The notes beneath the pieces are model-generated. The model was given only the letters and a program-made list of their open reading frames with translations. It did no database searches and was not told the DNA's origin. Below are positions 57,364 through 64,000 of a DNA stretch of 64,000 nucleotides, in pieces. Source of the stretch: an uncultured Methylophilaceae bacterium (GTDB taxonomy: Bacteria; Pseudomonadota; Gammaproteobacteria; Burkholderiales; Methylophilaceae); contig CAILHX010000006.1 of assembly GCA_903834185.1 (NCBI GenBank), positions 54,732-118,731 of the forward strand, in the 5' to 3' direction. Numbering within the stretch: position 1 is the stretch's first letter; each line of letters starts with the position of its first letter. Both the position numbers and the translations under genes were made by a program.

Positions 57364-60300
57364 ATGTTTAATAAGGTCCTGATTGCCAATAGAGGCGAAA
57401 TAGCTTGCCGTATCTTGCGCACCCTCAAACGCATGAATATCGCTTCAGTGGCGGTTTATTCCGAGGCAGATGCGAATGCAAAGCATGTGCTGGAGGCCGA
57501 TGAATCCATTTGTGTGGGGCCGGCACCGGCGTCCGATAGCTATCTCAATGTTGAAAATATCCTGGCCGCGGCGAAGTCCACTGGGGCACAAGCCATACAT
57601 CCCGGGTATGGATTTCTCTCTGAAAATCCCGCTTTTGCTGAAGCCTGTGAAGCTGCAGGAATCGCTTTTATCGGGCCTACTCCCCAGCAAATGCGTGAGT
57701 TCGGACTTAAGCATACGGCGCGGGAGCTTGCCCGTCAAAATGCGGTGTCTCTGTTGCCAGGCACAGGCTTGCTCTCTGATGTAAATCATGCACAAACTGA
57801 AGCAGAGCGGATTGGCTATCCGGTCATGCTAAAAAGTACCGCCGGAGGGGGTGGTATCGGGATGCAACTTATCTGGAGCGCTGATCAATTAAATCCTGCG
57901 TTTGAATCTGTCCAACGCCTATCCCGTGCCAACTTCAAGGATAGCGGCATTTATCTTGAGAAATACGTGCAGTCTGCGCGCCATATCGAAGTGCAAATTT
58001 TTGGTGATGGTCAAGGCAATGTCATTGCTTTAGGAGAACGTGATTGTTCCGTTCAGCGTAGAAATCAGAAGGTCATTGAGGAAACGCCTGCTCCAAACAT
58101 CTCGGAATCAGTCCGTGCCAAGTTATGGGAAACAGCTGAAAGTCTTGGTCGCGCTGTGGCTTATCGATCTGCCGGAACGGTCGAGTTTGTGTATGACAAT
58201 GACAGTGGCGAGTTTTATTTCCTGGAGGTCAATACCCGGCTGCAAGTGGAGCATGGCGTGACAGAACTGGTCAGCGGATTGGACTTGGTCGAATGGATGA
58301 TCAGGATTGCGTCTGAAGAAACGTCTCCGTTCGAAGATTACGTTTACAAGCCACAGGGACACGCCATCCAGGTACGGGTGTATGCTGAGGATCCGAATAA
58401 AAATTTCCAGCCATGTAGCGGCGTACTTACCCAGGTCGAATTTCCTCATCAAGCGCGAGTTGATACCTGGGTTGAAACCGGAACTGAAGTCTCACCTTTC
58501 TATGACCCACTAATTGCCAAGGTGTTGGTCCATGCCAATACCCGTGAACAAGCTATCTCAAAACTCAATACCGTTCTACATCAGACCAAACTAAGTGGCA
58601 TTGAAACCAACTTGAACTATCTCCGTCAGGTGCTGGCAGATAGTGTCTTTCCTGCAGGCAAGCAAATTACCCGGTATCTTAATCATTTTGTCTATCAGCC
58701 AACCACGATCGACGTGATTGAGGCCGGGGTACAAAGCACGATTCAGGACTATCCCGGACGTTTGGGCCACTGGGCGGTCGGGGTGCCGCCTTCGGGGCCT
58801 ATGGACCATCTGGCATTTCGTTTTGCTAACCGTTTGGTTGGCAATGATGACGGCACTGCTGCAATAGAGTTAACTCTGATTGGTCCAACCTTGAAGTTCA
58901 ACCATGATGCCGTGATTTCCATCGCTGGCGCGCCTATGAAGGTGGAGTTGAATGACCAGCCTTTATCGCTTTGGGCACCCCATTTTATTCAAGCCGGCAG
59001 TACCCTTAAATTAGGCAGTATTAAAGGGGCAGGCTGCCGTACCTATTTGTCAGTGCAAGGCGGCTTTGATGTACCCGATTATTTGGGAAGCAAGTCCACC
59101 TTCACGCTGGGTCAATTTGGGGGGCATGGCGGACGAATTTTACGGGCGGGTGACGTGATTCACCTTGTATGTAAAAAACCAGTCGTCCCCAAATCATCGC
59201 GCCTCCCTCCAGCTTTGATTCCTGAATACAGGAGTGCTTGGGAAATCGGTGTGTTATATGGCCCGCATGGAGCACCAGACTTTTTCACAGAGTCTGATAT
59301 CACGATGTTTTTCGATACTGACTGGGAAGTGCATTACAACTCCAACAGAACAGGAGTGCGGTTAATCGGGCCCAAGCCGGAATGGGCCCGTAAAGATGGC
59401 GGCGAGGCAGGATTACATCCTTCTAACATTCACGATAATGCCTACGCGATTGGCACAGTAGACTTTACTGGCGATATGCCTGTGATTCTTGGTCCGGATG
59501 GTCCCAGTCTAGGGGGCTTTGTCTGCCCGGCGACGATAGTGCAAGCAGAACTCTGGAAAATGGGGCAGCTCAAGCCAGGTGATACAGTTCGATTTAAACG
59601 CTTAACCCAGGAAGAGGCTTACCAACAAGAACAGGTGCAAGATCAGCAGATCAAAACCCTTCAGGAAGTTAAGCTTCCTCAAGTATCATTATCCGGGATA
59701 TTGAGTACCCCTTTGCTGAAAAGCGTTCCAGCCACGCAATCACAAATCGCGGTGGCTTACAGACAGGCAGGTGATAAAAATCTGCTTGTTGAGTACGGGC
59801 CTTTGATGCTGGATCTCAATTTACGCTTCCGCGTCCATGCGCTGATGCAGTGGCTGGAGAAGCAGTGCATCCCTGGTGTGATTGATCTGACCCCCGGCAT
59901 TCGATCTCTACAGGTGCATTATGATAGTAGATGCCTGCCCGTCGATCAGTTAATGACCATTCTCGCAAGAGCTGAAAATGAATTGCCAGCGATTGAAGAC
60001 ATGGAAGTACCAACACGCATCGTTTATTTGCCCTTGTCATGGGACGACAAGGCCACCCAGTTAGCTATCGAGAAGTACATGCAATCCGTGCGCAAAGACG
60101 CGCCATGGTGCCCGAATAATATCGAGTTTATTAGACGGATCAATGGATTAAGTGATATTGAGCAGGTCAAGGATATTCTATTTAATGCGAGTTACCTCAC
60201 GATGGGCCTGGGGGACGTTTACCTCGGTGCGCCGGTTGCCACCCCTGTCGACCCTCGTCATCGTTTAGTGACGACCAAATATAATCCGGCAAGAACCTGG

Positions 60301-60972
60301 ACACCAGAGAATGCCGTCGGCATTGGCGGCGCCTACATGTGTGTATATGGCATGGAAGGCCCTGGCGGTTACCAGTTTGTGGGGCGCACCATCCAAATGT
60401 GGAATCGCTGGCGTCAGACCAAAGACTTCACACAAGGAAAGCCATGGTTATTGCGATTCTTTGATCAAATTCGGTTTTACCCGGTCTCTGCTGAAGAACT
60501 ACTCAAGATGCGAGAGGATTTTCTGCACGGGAAATTCGAGCTCAGAATTGAAGAGCAAACCTTTAGCCTCAAAAAATATATCGATTTTCTGCAAGAAAAT
60601 GCTGCCTCAATTGCAGAGTTTAAAGATACGCAACAAGCTGCATTTGAAGCAGAGCGCGAACGTTGGATCGCTAGCGGACAAGCCCATTATTCCTATGATC
60701 AGGATGTCGCCTCTGCAGGACCGGATAGTGAACTTGACTTGCCCCCGAATAGCCGTGCAGTCGCTTCACACGTGGCTGGCAATCTGTGGCAAGTCAAAGT
60801 CAAAGTAGGCGATACCGTCAAGCAAGGCGACACTGTCGTGATTGTGGAGTCCATGAAAATGGAAATTAATATTTCAGCGACCGCCAATGGAAAAGTCACC
60901 CATGTCTTTTGCCAGGATGGCACACAAGTGGCCGCGGGTCAGGACTTGTTTATTATTCAGATTGAAGATTAA
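57364..60972 (+). CDS. Guanidine carboxylase (urea carboxylase family, biotin-dependent)
   Basis: 1202 residues from ATG 57364 (MFNKVLIANRGEIACRIL); an upstream GTG frame merely translates the riboswitch. Biotin carboxylase domain (1-450) with GGGGIGMQ and EVNTRLQVEHGVTE, a KipI/KipA-like carboxyltransferase domain (about 470-1100), and a biotin carrier domain with Lys1165 in VESMKMEI. At the position where urea carboxylases have Asn (NFTGD/NWTGD), this protein has Asp700 in GTVDFTGDMP, which I recall as the guanidine-specific residue. It makes carboxyguanidine from guanidine, bicarbonate and ATP. Confidence 0.92.
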   Translation: MFNKVLIANRGEIACRILRTLKRMNIASVAVYSEADANAKHVLEADESICVGPAPASDSYLNVENILAAAKSTGAQAIHPGYGFLSENPAFAEACEAAGIAFIGPTPQQMREFGLKHTARELARQNAVSLLPGTGLLSDVNHAQTEAERIGYPVMLKSTAGGGGIGMQLIWSADQLNPAFESVQRLSRANFKDSGIYLEKYVQSARHIEVQIFGDGQGNVIALGERDCSVQRRNQKVIEETPAPNISESVRAKLWETAESLGRAVAYRSAGTVEFVYDNDSGEFYFLEVNTRLQVEHGVTELVSGLDLVEWMIRIASEETSPFEDYVYKPQGHAIQVRVYAEDPNKNFQPCSGVLTQVEFPHQARVDTWVETGTEVSPFYDPLIAKVLVHANTREQAISKLNTVLHQTKLSGIETNLNYLRQVLADSVFPAGKQITRYLNHFVYQPTTIDVIEAGVQSTIQDYPGRLGHWAVGVPPSGPMDHLAFRFANRLVGNDDGTAAIELTLIGPTLKFNHDAVISIAGAPMKVELNDQPLSLWAPHFIQAGSTLKLGSIKGAGCRTYLSVQGGFDVPDYLGSKSTFTLGQFGGHGGRILRAGDVIHLVCKKPVVPKSSRLPPALIPEYRSAWEIGVLYGPHGAPDFFTESDITMFFDTDWEVHYNSNRTGVRLIGPKPEWARKDGGEAGLHPSNIHDNAYAIGTVDFTGDMPVILGPDGPSLGGFVCPATIVQAELWKMGQLKPGDTVRFKRLTQEEAYQQEQVQDQQIKTLQEVKLPQVSLSGILSTPLLKSVPATQSQIAVAYRQAGDKNLLVEYGPLMLDLNLRFRVHALMQWLEKQCIPGVIDLTPGIRSLQVHYDSRCLPVDQLMTILARAENELPAIEDMEVPTRIVYLPLSWDDKATQLAIEKYMQSVRKDAPWCPNNIEFIRRINGLSDIEQVKDILFNASYLTMGLGDVYLGAPVATPVDPRHRLVTTKYNPARTWTPENAVGIGGAYMCVYGMEGPGGYQFVGRTIQMWNRWRQTKDFTQGKPWLLRFFDQIRFYPVSAEELLKMREDFLHGKFELRIEEQTFSLKKYIDFLQENAASIAEFKDTQQAAFEAERERWIASGQAHYSYDQDVASAGPDSELDLPPNSRAVASHVAGNLWQVKVKVGDTVKQGDTVVIVESMKMEINISATANGKVTHVFCQDGTQVAAGQDLFIIQIED

Positions 60973-60974
60973 GG

Positions 60975-62321
60975 ATGGGCAAGACCTTGAACCTCAATAT
61001 CAAAAGATTACGCACCCAATATCTTTCCGGTGAAATGACGCCTTCGAAGCTGGTAGAAACATTAAACGTTTTAATTAAACAACAGGATGACCATCACATA
61101 TGGATTCGAAGGCTAAGCTTGGAAGAGATGCTGGTCTTCGCGAATAATCTAGAAGATATTGATCCTGCATCATTACCATTGTATGGCATCCCATTTGCCA
61201 TAAAGGATAATATTGACTTGGCTGGCATTCCGACAACAGCAGGCTGCCCTGATTACGCCTACGTCCCCGAAAAAAGTGCCACGGTCGTTCAAAAGCTGAT
61301 TGATGCAGGGGCCATCCCCGTTGGAAAAACGAATCTGGATCAATTTGCCACAGGTTTGGTGGGCACTAGATCACCCTACGGTGCTTGCAAAAATAGCATT
61401 AATCCTGAATTTATCTCTGGTGGGTCGAGTTCTGGATCCGCTGTGGCTGTTGCCCTGGGCATGGCCAGTTTTAGTTTAGGCACCGATACTGCGGGCTCAG
61501 GAAGAGTACCTGCAGCTTTCAATAACCTGGTCGGCCATAAACCAACGTGCGGGCTGGTAAGCACCTCCGGCGTGGTGCCAGCCTGCCGCACTTTGGATTG
61601 TGTGTCTATTTTTGCCAATGACGCAGCAGATGCAGCCACGGTGCTTGATGTCGCGCAAGGATACGACATAGAAGATTCTTACTCACGAAAAGCGCTTCCC
61701 GCTAAAACAATTCCAAAAGATTTTAAATTTGGGGTTCCCCAGGCAAGCCAACTTGAGTTTTTCGGGAACGAGGAAACACGACAACTTTTTGATGATGCAG
61801 TCAGAAGGATAGAATCCATAGGCGGACAAAAAGTGATAATCGATTTCGCACCGTTCAGAGAGGTCGCCAGGCTGCTGTATGAAGGCCCTTGGGTGGCAGA
61901 GCGATATGCATCCATTCAATCGTTTATTGAAACAAAAGCAGAGAGTCTGTTGCCCGTTACCAAACAAATCATTTCTGGGGCATCACGATTTAATGCCGCT
62001 GATACCTTTAAGGCGCTCTATCGTCTTAATGAGCTCCGACGACTGAATGAACATGTCTGGGACGATATTGATGTGCTAGTGACCCCGACAGCGGGCACTA
62101 TATACAGCGTCATGGAGGTTGAATCGGACCCTGTGAAAACCAACAGCAATCTTGGCTATTACACCAACTTCATGAACTTGCTTGATCTTTCTGCCGTCGC
62201 CATTCCGGCGGGTTTTCAATCCAATCAATTACCATTCGGTGTAACGATCGCGGCTCCCGCGTTTAGCGATCAAGCCTTGCTAGACTTGGGTGGCCGTCTG
62301 CACGCGTCACTGAATCCATAA
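60975..62321 (+). CDS. atzF: Allophanate hydrolase, amidase domain only
   Basis: 448 residues of the amidase-signature family. The Ser-cisSer-Lys triad is visible: Lys in PFAIKDNIDLAG, cis-Ser in GGSSSGSAVAV and Ser in GTDTAGSGRVPAAF. The closest family is AtzF/DUR1 allophanate hydrolase, normally about 600 residues, but this protein ends after the amidase domain; the C-terminal domain is the next gene. It starts 2 bp after the carboxylase stop. It turns allophanate into N-carboxycarbamate and ammonium. Confidence 0.9.
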   Translation: MGKTLNLNIKRLRTQYLSGEMTPSKLVETLNVLIKQQDDHHIWIRRLSLEEMLVFANNLEDIDPASLPLYGIPFAIKDNIDLAGIPTTAGCPDYAYVPEKSATVVQKLIDAGAIPVGKTNLDQFATGLVGTRSPYGACKNSINPEFISGGSSSGSAVAVALGMASFSLGTDTAGSGRVPAAFNNLVGHKPTCGLVSTSGVVPACRTLDCVSIFANDAADAATVLDVAQGYDIEDSYSRKALPAKTIPKDFKFGVPQASQLEFFGNEETRQLFDDAVRRIESIGGQKVIIDFAPFREVARLLYEGPWVAERYASIQSFIETKAESLLPVTKQIISGASRFNAADTFKALYRLNELRRLNEHVWDDIDVLVTPTAGTIYSVMEVESDPVKTNSNLGYYTNFMNLLDLSAVAIPAGFQSNQLPFGVTIAAPAFSDQALLDLGGRLHASLNP

Positions 62322-62349
62322 AAATTAGCGAATACAAATGGAGAAAATA

Positions 62350-62751
62350 ATGGATGCAACAGTCAAAGTAGCGGTATGCGGGGCTCACATGAGCGGATTA
62401 CCTCTAAATGGTCAGCTCACTAATTTAGGAGCCAGCTTGGTCAGTAAAACCACAACCTCTGCAAACTACCGTCTTTATTATTTGGCTGGTTTTACGCCAA
62501 CTCGTCCAGGCATGATCCGGGTTAAAAAAGAAGGTGCCAGGATTGAGCTAGAGGTTTGGGAGATTGCCGTATCCAATTATGGATCATTCGTCACGCTCAT
62601 TCCTGCCCCCCTGGGAATTGGCAGAGTGGAGTTGGCGGATGGTACTTGGGTGCAAGGATTTGTTTGCGAAGCCTACGCAACCGAGGATGCAGAAGATATC
62701 AGTGATCACGGTGGGTGGAGAAATTTTTTAGCACATCAGGCAGCTTCATAA
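62350..62751 (+). CDS. Allophanate hydrolase C-terminal domain as a separate protein
   Basis: 133 residues from ATG 62350, 6 bp after GGAG (62340-62343); the upstream ATG 62338 lacks such a site. The sequence (VAVCGAHMSGLPLNGQL, YRLYYLAGFTPTRPGMIRV, WEIAVSNYGSFVTLIPAPLG) is the gamma-glutamylcyclotransferase-like C-terminal domain of AtzF, with VCGAHMSGLPLN its typical opening. In full-length enzymes this domain decarboxylates N-carboxycarbamate. Here it lies 28 bp after the amidase gene, so the enzyme is split. Confidence 0.88.
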   Translation: MDATVKVAVCGAHMSGLPLNGQLTNLGASLVSKTTTSANYRLYYLAGFTPTRPGMIRVKKEGARIELEVWEIAVSNYGSFVTLIPAPLGIGRVELADGTWVQGFVCEAYATEDAEDISDHGGWRNFLAHQAAS

Positions 62752-62791
62752 AGACAAACTCTGCAACTCATCACGAATGAGCACGCAGACT

Positions 62792-64000
62792 CTAGCTTAC
62801 AGCTTCGGCCCATAAGCTATTCAAGTTGGAGAATTTCCATGACGCCGGGTCTTCGCGCGCCACAATCGTGTCATTACTTGATGCATTGGACAAATCCAGC
62901 ACTTCCTGAGTGACGTGAGTCATGGTTATGGTGGAAAAGAAGATTTTGACAATGGGGGTGGTAAGCGAGATTTTGCTCTGATCAATCACTACTGCTATGC
63001 GGCCTGATTCCAGCCGGACCAATGAACCGACCGGATAGATGCCGATGCTTTTTACGAAATGATGGAAGATTTTCTCATCGAAATGACCTTTCCACGAAGC
63101 CATCTTTTTCAGTGACTCCGATGGATCCCAGCCGTCTTTGTAGGGGCGGTTGGAGGTGATCGCATCGTAGACGTCGCAAACGGCCCCCATTCTTGCAAAC
63201 AGGCTTATTTTCTGATCCGGAAGCTTATCCGGGTAGCCGCTACCATCAATTTTTTCATGATGGTGCCGGGCTACGTCTAGGGCGGCTTCAACAGCGTTTT
63301 TTGCTTCCAGCAGCATGTTGTAGCCCGCCATGGGGTGGCCTTGAATAATGCGGAACTCTTCGTCGGTCAGGTTTCCTGGCTTGTCCAGAATTTCGGAAGG
63401 AATGGCCATTTTTCCGACATCGTGCAATAACCCGGCAACACCCGATTGACGAGAGGCTTCAGCATCCAGGCCAAGTTCGTTGGCTAGCGATACCATCATG
63501 GCGCAAACCGCAACAGAGTGCATGTAGGTATAGTCGTCCTTGGTTTTGAGCCGGGCAAGGCTGATGATTGCACTGGGATTGCGCATGATGGAAGAAGAGA
63601 TTTCTTCCACCATGGCGACCGCCTCCTTGGTATCGAGTGCCTTGCCCATGCGTACTTCGTTGAACATTGAAGATACGGCGTCCTTGGCGGTGGAAATGAT
63701 TTTCTTGGCCTGTACCATTTCCTGCTCAATACCGACTTCGGATGATGTGTGTATTGTCACTGCTTGAGGCGCTGGAACTTCTACAGGGGCAGTGATTTCC
63801 ACATGTGCAGGAGTGCTGGCTTTTTGTTTTTTAACATCTGCACCCTTGGCGGTATCGATGACCACTTCTTCGATCTTGCTATCCAGAATCTTCTGGATGG
63901 TTTCTTCATCTTCGATCTTGAATTTCAACTTCCAGAAAGGGTGCTGCATCCATGAGCCGCAAAGCTCATGGATATACATGCCTACAGACAACTCTTTCGA
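62792..64000 (-). CDS. HD-GYP domain protein with DUF3391 N terminus, 5' end outside window
   Basis: The leftward frame is open to the window end (SKELSVGMYIHELCGSWMQHPF), so the true start lies beyond 64000. Residues up to about 120 form DUF3391, followed by an HD-GYP domain with GLLHDVGKMAIP and HHHEKIDGSGYPDKLP, the residues that bind the metal centre and c-di-GMP. Such proteins hydrolyse cyclic di-GMP. It is convergent with the guanidine operon, 40 bp from its last gene. Confidence 0.92.
   Translation of the reverse strand, partial: SKELSVGMYIHELCGSWMQHPFWKLKFKIEDEETIQKILDSKIEEVVIDTAKGADVKKQKASTPAHVEITAPVEVPAPQAVTIHTSSEVGIEQEMVQAKKIISTAKDAVSSMFNEVRMGKALDTKEAVAMVEEISSSIMRNPSAIISLARLKTKDDYTYMHSVAVCAMMVSLANELGLDAEASRQSGVAGLLHDVGKMAIPSEILDKPGNLTDEEFRIIQGHPMAGYNMLLEAKNAVEAALDVARHHHEKIDGSGYPDKLPDQKISLFARMGAVCDVYDAITSNRPYKDGWDPSESLKKMASWKGHFDEKIFHHFVKSIGIYPVGSLVRLESGRIAVVIDQSKISLTTPIVKIFFSTITMTHVTQEVLDLSNASSNDTIVAREDPASWKFSNLNSLWAEAVS

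Overview
The window looks like a chromosomal segment of a betaproteobacterium. The gene orders tyrA-aroA-cmk-rpsA-ihfB-lapA-lapB-pyrF, rpoE-rseA-rseB-rseC-mucD and aat-bpt are typical of that class. The mix of PAS/GGDEF/EAL signalling, a CheV-rich chemotaxis cluster and assimilatory sulfite reduction resembles Nitrosomonadales/Gallionellaceae relatives, but the genus is an inference from style, not a search. No rRNA, tRNA, CRISPR array or intact insertion sequence was seen.

Layout: 1-2755 holds sulfur assimilation (partial cysI, a TauE-type permease, divergent CysB-family regulator). 2758-12439 holds two small exported or membrane proteins, a pseudouridine synthase, a PAS-PAS-GGDEF-EAL protein, YgiQ, a hybrid histidine kinase and the N-degron transferase gene aat. 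12449-28490 is mostly housekeeping (bpt, tyrA, aroA, cmk, rpsA, ihfB, lapAB, pyrF, ugd, a frameshifted comEA, metG, mrp, a PagL-like deacylase, an rRNA methyltransferase, gluQ, DUF3301). 28517-34619 is one long leftward chemotaxis operon: soluble receptor, two CheV proteins, CheY, a degenerate CheZ and CheA. Next to it lie flrB-flrC and a lone fliE behind a sigma-54 promoter. 37752-50987 holds a methyltransferase, nadB, the sigma-E operon with its periplasmic protease, serB, msrA, two tandem DEAD-box helicases and typA.

51430-62751 is the accessory island and the most interesting part. It is a ten-gene rightward operon for uptake and assimilation of guanidine: periplasmic binding protein, outer-membrane protein, ABC permease and ATPase, a NikR-like regulator without a full nickel site, two DUF1989 proteins (carboxyguanidine deiminase subunits), a biotin-dependent guanidine carboxylase of the urea-carboxylase family, and an allophanate hydrolase split into two genes. 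Its transcription appears to start at a sigma-54 promoter with an NtrC-like site upstream. A guanidine-II (mini-ykkC) riboswitch, two ACGA-loop hairpins, sits inside the operon just before the carboxylase gene. The expected chemistry is guanidine to carboxyguanidine to allophanate to ammonium plus CO2. The window closes with a partial HD-GYP gene.

Several proteins keep their fold signature but have lost active residues: CheZ without its catalytic Asp/Gln, a CZB domain without three of four zinc ligands, and a NikR-like protein without two of four nickel ligands.
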